Source: Chaetomium olivaceum
Lineage: Eukaryota; Ascomycota; Sordariomycetes; Sordariales; Chaetomiaceae
Assembly (NCBI GenBank): GCA_039881045.1
Contig: JAYWVB010000003.1
Coordinates: 558,001 to 622,000 of the forward strand
DNA length: 64,000 bases
Direction of reading: 5' to 3'
Part shown: in pieces, positions 20,766 through 30,087 of the stretch
How the letters are laid out: each line of letters begins with the position of its first letter
Numbering within the stretch: position 1 is the first letter of the stretch
Position numbers and translations under genes: made by a program
The notes under the pieces: generated by a model
Database searches by the model: none
Seen by the model: only the letters and a program-made list of their open reading frames with translations
What the model was told of the DNA's origin: nothing

Positions 20766-22494
20766 TGTTTTAGTATTATTTATTATTCATACTCCGCTAT
20801 GCCCTAAGGCGTGCCGGACCCTCAGCTATTTAATGTACAGGAAAACCGCGCCCTCGCGGGCCGGATGAAAAACCCATACCGACAGTTAAGGAAAGTACAT
20901 GTGCGTGAGCCTGCGTATACAAAGAGAGGAGGCCTCCTGGCCTCCGAGGGAGGTGCGTGCTAGGCCGCCGCTTTAGCTCAAGCCTCCTGGCCAAACTGAA
21001 CATCATCAGCCTCCCTGAGTCCATTAGCCATTCCAGGACCCTCCCCGCGAGCCGTGCCGATGTAGGATCAATACCGTGTAGAACAGAGTAAAAGTCCCGT
21101 CGCGTTCGAATATCAGTTCTCTCCCATCTTCGAGTCAGCGGTGGAGCCAAACACCACACCACCAGGTGTTCGGCAGTCTCCCGTCCCTCGCCGCACTGGC
21201 AGGCGGGCGTTAGGACCTGGGACTCCCGTGTAAACAGAAAGTCCCGTAGGCCTACTGCCCCTGTCCGGATCTGGACCAGCAGAGAGCTCTTCGCCTTGCT
21301 CAGGCCGTCGTGTCGTCTTAGGGTTTCGTCCCGGAACAGCGTCTCCCGCTGATGGTCAAGGTCGTCCGCCGGTCTGATGACTGCTCTGCCGTCTCCTTCC
21401 TTCAGCCACCTCGCTCTCCAGGCGTCCTCTACCACACTGTCCGTGTCTGCGGCTCCCCCCGTCCAGCGCGCGATCGTGCTCGCGGCTTTCTCCACTGCCG
21501 TGGGCTCCTGCAGTCCCACGGTTCGCGGCCGGCCCCTGTTGCCGCTCCTCGGGCGGAGCCTCTGCTGTATCTTGCGACAGGCAGTGAGAATGATCCCCCC
21601 TGCGGTCCTCTTGCCGCCCTGGCCGTCGTCCAGGTCGGTTCGCTGGAGTCTGGTTTCAAAGTCTGCAAGCCGTTTGTTGAAATACAGGTCTAACGGTGGC
21701 ACCCACGTCTCCGTCTCGAGGTTGCGAATGGGAGTGGCTTTGAAGGCTCCCGCCACAATCCGCAAGCTTTTGTTCTGGACCTTCCCGAGGGCCCCGGTGA
21801 TGCCTTTCCTTACCGGCTCGCCTTCCACGTCCGTGGGGATGTGGAACGACGATGCGCCATAGGCCAGCGCTGACCGGATGCACTTTGTGTACACTTCTCG
21901 CGCTTTGGCTAGCCCTGGTCCCCACGTTTTCGCCGCTATTCTCGACAGTGCGTAGCTCTGGGTCTTCATTTTCTTTTCCACCGCCGCAAGGTGGGCTTTC
22001 CAGTTGAGCTTCCGGTCCAGCCAGACTCCCAGGAACCTGGCAGACTCCGTCGGTCTGACGGGGCTGGTGCCCCCCCCTGGGTTGGTGAGGTTTAGCTCGT
22101 TTGTCCACTGCCGTCGTCCCTTGTTGAAATGGATGAGTTCGCTCTTTTCCGGGGCAAACTTCATCCCCCGACTGTCGGCCCATCGTAGACACGTTTCCCA
22201 CGCCGCCTCTAGTTGCCGGACGTTAGCCTCGGGGTTACGACCAAATACCATGAGGTTGGTGTCATCCGCAAACCCCGCTATAGCCAAGTGAGGGTGTTCG
22301 TCTTTTAGCTGCTTGTATAGTGAGGAAATGTAGAGGATGAAGAGGACAGGGGAAAGGGGTGAGCCTTGGGGGACCCCTGCCCGAACTGCCGTCGGTGCCG
22401 CTGCCTTGCCGTCAAAAAGGAGGGTGGCCTCGCGGCCCGTCAACCAGTCTTTCGTCCAGAGGACTAGCCACCTCGGGTAGTGTTTTAGTATTAT
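20766..22494 (-). mobile_element. 5'-truncated LINE (non-LTR retrotransposon) copy B with 14-bp target-site duplication
   Basis: The element body is 20780-22480, flanked by tgttttagtattat at 20766-20779 and 22481-22494. On the minus strand an open frame enters from the truncated end and reads the C-terminal half of the reverse transcriptase: GVPQGSPLSPVLFILYI, the catalytic FADD box (GFADDTNLMV), and LGVWLDRKLNWKAHL. After it come the post-RT region and the Cys/His cluster CQCGEGRETAEHLVVWC. The frame should end as in copy A (RRLELEAAA then stop). A missing base near 20966 sends it into an unrelated tail ending at 20830. The 3' end is the same TTATTATTCATACTCCG start as copy A. It lacks ORF1, the endonuclease and the RT N-terminus, so it cannot move by itself. 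Confidence 0.94.
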
Positions 22495-23036
22495 ATCTAT
22501 AGCTGTTGCCGACTTTCCTATAGAATATAAGGAGGTGGGTATAAGTTTATAGAGACAGGTTCATAGTGAACTGGGGCGCGGGCCTCCGTGCCAAGTGACC
22601 AGAAGGCCAGGGGGCCAGGATTTAGTTTTTCGTTTTTCCGTTGCGTTCTTTCGCCTTAAGCGTCGTGGTATTTAGTCAGGGGGCTCCCGCCCTTTTCTGG
22701 GGGTCAGGGGGACAGGCAATTCAGACTCTTTTCTTCCACACTTGCAGAAGTGACATTTGACTGTGACCGCGGCCCTCTGATCAGAGGGCCACGCGCGAAG
22801 GCGCATTAATAGCCCGATCGTAGGATCCGTGGCGTTGAGTGTTGTTCCTGAGCCATCTCCTCCTCCATACTGCATTGACATCACAACAATTGAGGCACGT
22901 GACCCAAGCGTTGGTGGTGTGTGTGGTTTTGAGGTGTAGCACCACTTCAATAGTTGGCGGCATTTATCAATCGCTTTTCAGGCTTCCTACTTCACTTCAC
23001 GTAACTGGAACTTTTTTGAGTCTAACATTATGGCTC
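22495..23036. other. Intergenic region
   Basis: 3' flank of the fluoride exporter gene and the LINE copy B insertion site. No gene seen. Confidence 0.5.
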
Positions 23037-24578
23037 CTATCCACAAGCCCCCGATTCATAACCCTCACTCCATCTCAAACCCCCCATCACCGCAACCACC
23101 ACGGCCAGCCCACCCAGCACACTCGCCCCGCCATAAAGATAGGCATGCCTCCTCCTCAACACAGCCAGCTCCCCCACCCAAGTAGACACAGTCGTCAGAC
23201 ACCCACAGAACCCATCCTGCACACCCGCCAGCACCTGACACCCCACCACAACCACCCCCTCACCACCAACGGCCCCGGAATGCGCCAAATCCCACGCCCC
23301 CGCCAAAACCGCCGTCCCCACCACATTCACCACGAACGTCCCCACAGGAAACGCCGTCACCCGCCCGTTCAGCCGCAAACTCACCGCAAACCGCACCAAA
23401 CACCCCAGCGGCGCGAACACCAGCGCAAAGAGCACCTCCCCGCGCCAGGCGGCGTGGCCCGCGGGAGGCAGCGCGGCCATGAGCACGGCGCCCAGCCAGC
23501 AGCCCCAGGCGAGGGGCACGGCGGCGCGGTCGGCCCACAAGCGGGGCGTGCGGCGCAGGGTTGGAGTGAGGGGGGCGAGGGCGAGGGCGAGGTGGGCGCC
23601 GAGGAAGAGCGCGGAGACGGAGAGGGCCAGGGTGATGAGCGGGATGGAGAGGAGGGCGAGGAAGGTGTGGCCGCCGTTTCGGGGCGGTGGTGGTGATGAT
23701 GGGGTGGCTGTGTGGCTGGTGCTGGTGGTGGGGAGGTCGTTGGCTAAGGTCAGGAAGGTGTCGCGCATGAAGGCGGAGAAGGAGGTTAGGGAGCCGCAGA
23801 AGCCGGTGGCGAGGCCGATGTAGAGAGGGATGGTCTTCTTGAGGGCGGCGTGGGTTTGTTTTGGGGACGGGGTGTCGTTGGTGGGTTCTTCCTCGTCCGT
23901 GGATGGGTTGGGTGATGGCGCGTGCGCTTCGCGGAAGAGCATGCGGTCTTCGGAGAGGAAGCCCATGATTAAGCTGCCGGCAAAGTTGGGCCAGATGGAG
24001 GTAAAGATGATGGGGGTGCCCGGGTAGTTGGTGAGGGCTTGGAGGCCGAGACGGGCGAGGGTGCCAAGAATGGAGAAGAGGATGAGGTAGGAGACGGTGT
24101 AGAGTTGGGTTAGAAGACGCGAGACGTCGTACTTAGCCTCCTCTGGCTTCTCTGCTTTAGATGGCCGGCCTTCGGCGAGTGATTCTCCCTGATGACGCTT
24201 CTGCTCCCGTGTAAATTCCTGCTCCTGGCTCCGGGTCTGCTCGAGGCTTCGGAAACGGTGGGTTGGTTCCTCGTGCGGGTTCTGTATGGGCGAGACATCT
24301 GTTGTCTCATTTAAGTTGGTGTACGTATCTGGGACATCGTAACCTGGATGAGAAGTTGCCGATGCCCGTCGAGAATGCGGAATATCCCGCTCATGGTTGA
24401 GTGGGACTGTTAAAGCGTGCTGTGGACGAGGTCGGCTTAGTGAGAGGCGAGTGTCGTCCGGAGACTCAAGGTCGGAGACTAAGCCTGGAGCATTGTATAC
24501 CCCGGACGTGGTTGAAGCGCGGTGGCCATTTTGTGTTCCTCGTGCAAGCTGTTCATTCAGGTGGTGCGACTCGGCCAT
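23037..24578 (-). CDS. FEX1: Fluoride export protein (FEX), fused double CrcB domain, 513 aa
   Basis: Single exon from ATG 24578 (gcaATGGCC) to TAG 23037. The first 150 residues are polar and disordered. CrcB domain 1 occupies about residues 155-345, with WPNFAGSLIMGFL (the conserved Asn of helix 2) and GFCGSLTSFSAF. CrcB domain 2 fills about 350-510, with FVVNVVGTAVLAG and GFCGCLTTVSTW. The GFCG-x-x-(S/T)(S/T) and N-x-x-G motifs line the fluoride path in both halves. Fungi carry the exporter as a single fused chain with inverted halves linked by an extra helix, where bacteria use two separate CrcB chains. Role: plasma-membrane fluoride channel that keeps cytosolic fluoride low. A Ser/Thr/Pro-rich insert (residues about 215-250) and a Pro-rich loop near 285-300 are species extras. 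The intergenic region at 24579-25255 is shared head-to-head with the uracil phosphoribosyltransferase gene. Confidence 0.93.
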   Translation of the reverse strand: MAESHHLNEQLARGTQNGHRASTTSGVYNAPGLVSDLESPDDTRLSLSRPRPQHALTVPLNHERDIPHSRRASATSHPGYDVPDTYTNLNETTDVSPIQNPHEEPTHRFRSLEQTRSQEQEFTREQKRHQGESLAEGRPSKAEKPEEAKYDVSRLLTQLYTVSYLILFSILGTLARLGLQALTNYPGTPIIFTSIWPNFAGSLIMGFLSEDRMLFREAHAPSPNPSTDEEEPTNDTPSPKQTHAALKKTIPLYIGLATGFCGSLTSFSAFMRDTFLTLANDLPTTSTSHTATPSSPPPPRNGGHTFLALLSIPLITLALSVSALFLGAHLALALAPLTPTLRRTPRLWADRAAVPLAWGCWLGAVLMAALPPAGHAAWRGEVLFALVFAPLGCLVRFAVSLRLNGRVTAFPVGTFVVNVVGTAVLAGAWDLAHSGAVGGEGVVVVGCQVLAGVQDGFCGCLTTVSTWVGELAVLRRRHAYLYGGASVLGGLAVVVAVMGGLRWSEGYESGACG

Positions 24579-25255
24579 TGCGCAGTGCAAGCCACTCTTC
24601 TTTTATTGCTCTGGCCCATGTTTTGTTTTGATGTCGTCGTTGATGTCCGGAATTAGATCGGACTTGGTCCGGCATGGAGCCGGATGTGGATGATGGTGGT
24701 ACGTACCTCTTGGCAGTGGGCCTGGACTCGCTACCCCGGCTCAGCCCGGTTCTCCGATTGCTTGGCCTTTTCTTTATCTTATCGTCCTCCACCTGCCCCG
24801 CTCCCCGCTCACCGTCATCTTCAAGGTGTCACGCGGAGGCAGGGACAAATGCAATGCAGCTCAAGCCTGGGGCGCCTTCCTGGACTGAGAAAGATAGCCA
24901 AGGCCAGACCCTGGTTTCTCCTACCTGATTGTGCTTGCTTGTCTCGGAGTACGGCGGGAATCCAGGAATGCAATGATGTGTCCGACCAAACGATGGAGCT
25001 CCCCTCTCTGATTACAGCGAATCAAGCTCCCGCACGACCTTCTGCAGATGTTTGTTTCCGAATGGGGCGTCGCCGTATAAGAGGCTAGATGCGGCGGAAT
25101 ACACCGTTCCTGGCTGCAGGTCCCTTCCGTCGGATCTCAACGGTATCGCAACCTAACCTCGACGAAACTCGAATCTCCCCAAACAAAGTCTTTGTTTTCC
25201 GTCCTCATCTCCCCCTATTGTTATACTCAGGATATACCTTACCTTAACCACCACC
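24579..25255. promoter_or_regulatory. Divergent promoter region between FEX and the UPRT gene
   Basis: 677 bp separates two head-to-head start codons, so both promoters must lie here. No clear TATA box or named operator was identified. Confidence 0.4.
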
Positions 25256-26103
25256 ATGTCGGACCTCCCGCCCAACGTCCACGTCTCGCAACATCCGTGC
25301 TTACTGGCCAAGCTGAGCCAGCTGCGGTCACAAGACACTCCTCCGAGGAACGTCAAGGGGTTGATCCACGATATTTCCCTGATCGTGGGTTGCGAGGCGT
25401 TTGCCAAAGGGCTCACCAGTGTCCCAGGACCAACTGTCCGTCAACCCCCGCCCACTCCGATTGTCATCCTCCAGAACCCGACCCCAAGCCTAACTTTTGC
25501 TTCCAGGACAAAACCCCCCTTGGCTTCGACTTCCAAACCCACCAACTCTCGCCCGCCACCGTATCCCTCATTCCTATCCTCCGCTCCGGCCTGGGCATGG
25601 TCGAAGGTACCACAACCCCTCCCGCATCCTCCCATACACCCACCGCCCAGAAACCAAACCATACTAACCAGCCAACCCACCCCACCCCCAAAACAGCGAT
25701 CCAAACCCTCCTCCCCAACCCCGTCCCCGTCCACCACCTCGGCCTCTACCGCGAGCCGGTGTCGCTGCACCCCGTCGAGTACTACAACAACCTACCGAAC
25801 CACCTCGCCAGCGGCAGTGGCGGCGACAGCGCGTCCGAGCTGGCCATCATCCTCGACCCGGTCATCGCCACGGGCGGGACTTGCGCGGCCGCCATCCAGA
25901 CGCTGCGCGAGTGGGGTGCCCAGCGCATCATCGTGCTGTCCGTGCTGGGCGCCGCGCCCGGCGTGAAGGCGGCGGCGGCCGAGTGGCCTGAGGGTGTGGA
26001 GATCTGGCTGGCGGGCGTGGATGAGGAGCTGACCGATCGCGGGATGCTCAAGCCCGGTTTGGGAGATGTGGGGGATAGGCTGTTTTTGACTATTGGGAAG
26101 TAA
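25256..26103 (+). CDS. Uracil phosphoribosyltransferase (bacterial upp-like type), 228 aa
   Basis: Three exons: 25256-25435, 25507-25606, 25697-26103. Introns are 71 and 90 nt with GT-AG ends; coding length is 687 nt. The N-terminus (NVHVSQHPCLLAKLSQLR) and LIPILRSGLGMVEAIQTLLP, read across the second junction, match the uracil phosphoribosyltransferase fold. The PRPP-binding signature is LDPVIATGGTCAAAI (about residues 145-160). The C-terminal LKPGLGDVGDRLF is the uracil-binding hood. Reaction: uracil + PRPP gives UMP + pyrophosphate, in pyrimidine salvage. It looks closer to bacterial upp proteins than to yeast FUR1, so no FUR1 symbol is given. The first donor is the least certain splice site: GTCCGT at 25436 keeps SVPGPT, while 25421 would remove it; both stay in frame. 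Confidence 0.9.
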
Positions 26104-26285
26104 AGACGGTCGGTGGCTTGGTTGAATACGTGGGCTGTGCTCGTTGGATGTGGAATGAAGTACATACACCTTTCAACTAGTGACATTCCATTTTGCCTTC
26201 AAGGTTTGCGTGTGATATACATAAAATAGTGAAATTCAGTCAAGGGTATCTATCATATCAGCCAGGGCCGTCGCCGTTATAGGAC

Positions 26286-29200
26286 TCAACTAGGTACATA
26301 TTGCTCCTCATCCACCAGCGTGTCCTCCTTCCAGCAATCCTCCACCCACTTGGCCGAGACAACCCTGGGCACCGCCCTCCTAGCGCTGATCTTGTACCGC
26401 ACATCGGCCGCCACCACCTTCTCCGACGCAGCAGTATCCTCCTTCCCACCCACAACGACTACGTGTGTAATGCGTTCGTCCTCGATATCCTCCACCACCT
26501 CCCCATTCCCAAACCGCACAAAGCTCGCCAGCCTGAGCGCCCCGGCCACGGACACTCCTTCCCCGAGCGCAAAGTGCACCCGGCAGCGCCGGAACATGAA
26601 GCTCTTCAGCCCGTCCAGGCCGTTGCCGTGCTCCTCGAGCTGGTCGAGGAACTGGTCCACGACAAACCACTCGCTCTCGTCCGGCAAGTCCATGCCGCCC
26701 AGGATGGCCCTCAGCTCGTCGACGCCGATGTCCCGCGCGTAGCTGTCGCCGTACTGGTCCGTGCTCTGTTCAGCGACGCGCTTCATCTCCTCCGTGGCAT
26801 ACAGCAGATGGTTTTCCTCGAAGGGGAGGAGGTAACCCTCGCCCCCGGTCTGCTCGAGGCAGTCAAACACCCACTTGGGCCGCACGATATCGGCGTCGCC
26901 GGCCTTCTTGAGGCTGGCTACCTTGACGACGTTCTTGTCCGCCAGCAGGATCATGCCGGACCCCTTGTCCACCGTTTGGTGCAGCTTGCCGCCGTTCTCC
27001 TTGAGCAGCTTCTCCAGGTTGGGCTTGGTCATTTTCTTCGGCTTGAGCACCTCCGACAAGACGCAAAAGTCCAGCCCCCGGAACAGATCAGTCTTCGGCT
27101 TCTTCACGGCGAGGAACTCGGCCGTCTGCCCGGTCGGGTCTGCAGCGCCGGCAATGACTAGGTCCCTCTTCTGCCGCTTCGCGGGCTTGCGCTTGCGGCT
27201 CTCCATCTCCATCGCCTTGCGCTCCTTCTCCTCCTGCTTGACCTTGGTGCGCAGCGCCTCACACTCGTCCACATCCATGCCCGCATCCCACGCCTTGTCG
27301 AGCCGCATCTTCCTGAAGCGTGGGAAGCGCAGCGTCCAGCCGGCAGCGAACTGGTCAGACGGCGCAAACGACGCGGCCTTGATGGAGATGACGACTGACT
27401 CACTCGGCCGGATCCACACGTCGGGCCGCTCGTACTGCAAGCGCTCGCCGCCGCCCAGCTCGATGAACTCGGACGGCGGGCTGGCCGGGTCCCATTCCTT
27501 CCACTTGCCCTCGGTGTGGTGGCGCATTTCACCGTAGTCCTCTGCCTTGAACCCGCCACCAACCTTGCAGAAGCTCAGGCACTTCTCACGGCTGGCGGCG
27601 GCGCCGGACCGCACAAAGTTCTCGCTGACGCGCAGCCCGCACAAGAAGCTCGATAGCGTACCGCCGCGCCGCCCCGAGCCCCAGTACCCGCCGATGACGA
27701 CCAGGTCGAGCGACTCGCCGAACTCGGACATGTACTCGGGCTTGACCTTGATCCAGTCGTTGTTGCGGCTGTTGAGCTGGTACCGCGAGCGCGGGTTCTT
27801 GAGGACGAGGCCCTCGGACGCCTCGGCCACGACCACGCGGAGGTGCGGCTCAATTTCGTCGGCCGATGTGGCTGTGATGTAGGGGTGGATCTCTAGACGC
27901 CTGGGCTCGCCCTTGACGGCGCGCTCGAGGGCGCGGTGTCGGTCGGCGAGCGTGTATTCAGTTAAGGACTTGCCATTTAGGAGGAGGATGTCGAAAACGC
28001 GATAGAGCGGGCGCGGGCCGTTGTGGAAGGGGTTATTTTGCTGGTCCAGGGCGGCAGTTTTGAGGGTACCAAAGGGCACCATCTTGTCGACCTCGGGGTC
28101 CCAGGTAATCATCTCGCCGTCGAGAATCAAATTGCGCACGCCGCTGTCGAATGCGGTTTTCAGATGCCGGGTAAGTGCCGAGTTGTTATCCTCTAGCCCG
28201 CTCCCGTATAGGTAGGTATACTCTTTGGCCTTGCGAGACCAGAAGGAGAATCTGTAACCCCCAGGCACGTTATCATCCTCCTGCATATGCATTTGCATGC
28301 GCTCGCCGTCCAACTTCTCTTCGATCCAAAACTCCTGATTATCTTCGCTGCATCCCAAGTTCGAGACCAGTTTTGCGAAGGAGGTCGTGGTCTGAAACTG
28401 CGCCAGCTGTGGCTGGAAGCATGACATGAGTGTGACGCCAGTCTCCTGCTGCTCGAGCCGAAACTCGGGATCATGCAACTCCCAGCACACCCGCCTCAAG
28501 CTCGACGAGACACTAAACAGCGGCTCAGCATCCGGATGCCACAGCCCCAAGAACGTCCTCTCCGTAGCCCCGACCTTCATTTCCTTAAGGATGATCCTCA
28601 CCAGCCACATAAGCTCCTCGGCATTCATCCCCTGATAAAACTCCTCGAAAATCGGCAGCTGCTCCGCCTCACCACTCGCGCCCGCCAGCCGATCCAGCAT
28701 CACATTCACCTCCCCAATCGTAAACTCTCCCGGCTCACTCCTCATCTGCCGCTTCCCCACAATCTCAAAACACCTCCCCGCGAAATCCCCCGCCGTTTTC
28801 ACATTCCCACCCCCAAACCTCCCCCCGCCCCTATCCCCCCCACCATGCCCCCCACCACCACCACCACCACCACCGGGCAGCTTCCAATGCATCAGCGCAT
28901 AGCCATCCTCCGAGTTCCGATCAATCTTCATGACTTTGACCAACAACTTCCCAATCGTATTCTCCTTCAGCCCATACACGCCGCGGTCGCGGTCCTTGTC
29001 CGGCAGGATGAGGCGCATGGACGGGTAAAAGTCCGGGCCGACTTCGGCGCGCCAGCGCGCCATAAAGCGCTCGATGATGTGGCGGCGCTGCTCGTGGTAC
29101 GAGAGCTTGGAGGAGCCAGCGGCGCCGGCGCGGCCCGGTCGGCGGGCGGGCCCGGAGGCGCCTGCCGTGGTCGGCTTGCAGTCCATGAGGGGGTTGAAGA

Positions 29201-29428
29201 GGTCTTTGAAGAGGTGAGAGAAGGGAGGGGTTTTGGAGTGGTTGCGCGGGCGGTTGGGGAAGCTTGGGGGTGGACGTTAGCAGGTGGGAAGTGAAGGGGG
29301 TAAAAGGGGAGTGGTGCTTACTGTTCGTCGAGCTCTTCGAGGCTGAGGGAGCCGCTCCCGTATTGTTTCTCATCTTCTTCGATTGCGTCGGCGTCTGGCG
29401 ACTTGGCGCGTTTGGTTCGACTGCTCAT
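26286..29428 (-). CDS. LIG4: DNA ligase IV (non-homologous end joining), 1027 aa
   Basis: Two exons: 29428-29322 and 29262-26286, with a 59-nt intron whose acceptor (cccaag) joins LDE to HFPNRPRNHSKTPPF. Coding length is 3084 nt. The order is: N-terminal DNA-binding domain (LSYHEQRRHIIERFMARW and following); nucleotidyltransferase domain with motif I EEKLDGERM (adenylated Lys about residue 352); motif III-like YRVFDILLLNG; motif IV EGLVLKNPRSRY and motif V WIKVKPEY; OB domain with LRFPRF; then two BRCT domains (about 760-855 and 915-1027). The inter-BRCT stretch (ADEMKR-like, DQYGDSYARDIGVDELRAILGGM) is where XRCC4/Lif1 binds. This domain order is diagnostic of ligase IV. Reaction: ATP-dependent sealing of double-strand breaks in the nucleus. 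A Gly-rich insert (residues about 165-190) is unusual. No frameshift. Confidence 0.95.
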
Positions 29429-30087
29429 CGTGGCGGTTGCTGATGAGTTGTGAATGTTCTTAAGAATGCAACAGTGTAATGAGACCAATCGATGGCCGCG
29501 TGAGCAGATGACGGGTATGGGAGCATCAAAAAGGCCAACTGGTATTTTGAAGCCGTTGGGGAAGAGTAGTATGGTTTCAGAATTAGTTCAAGGGGAGGAA
29601 TTGTGCGTTTTGTATGAGAGTGAGAGACGATGGAAATATCAATGTTAAGGGACATCAAAGAGGTCCCGCCGTTGCCTGCATCAACTCCAGGCAGCAAGCC
29701 CATACATAACCCTAACCCCAGGCATATCAACCGACGTCACCGGCCACATCACTCATGCCATTCGCTTCACATCACTTCCATGTATTCACCCTGTTGCTAG
29801 TAAGGCTCAAACTTAAACTTGTATTGAAAACTCAAGGAGACTATTACACGGTGAAGGATGCCGGCAAACGAAACAGCAAAGCAAAAAAACAACCGCAACC
29901 AGACTAAGCCATAGCCCGGAGCAACTCGAGACACGAAATCAACAATCTGGTTTGACGTTACCCCCATGAAAGACAACGCAACACCTATCATTAACTCATC
30001 ACATCAACTGGGTATAAAACTTCTCTCCCATCCCCATCGCTCAGGTATTACTGCCACCCCTCTCAATCACAGCTCCACTTCTACCCC
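29429..30087. other. Intergenic region
   Basis: LIG4 upstream region followed by the 3' flank of the next minus-strand gene. No gene seen. Confidence 0.5.

Noticed and set aside
20830..20965. Extra C-terminal domain on the LINE protein of copy B
   Set aside because: Copy A shows the true end (LELEAAA then stop). The tail of copy B arises from a missing base and has no domain character.
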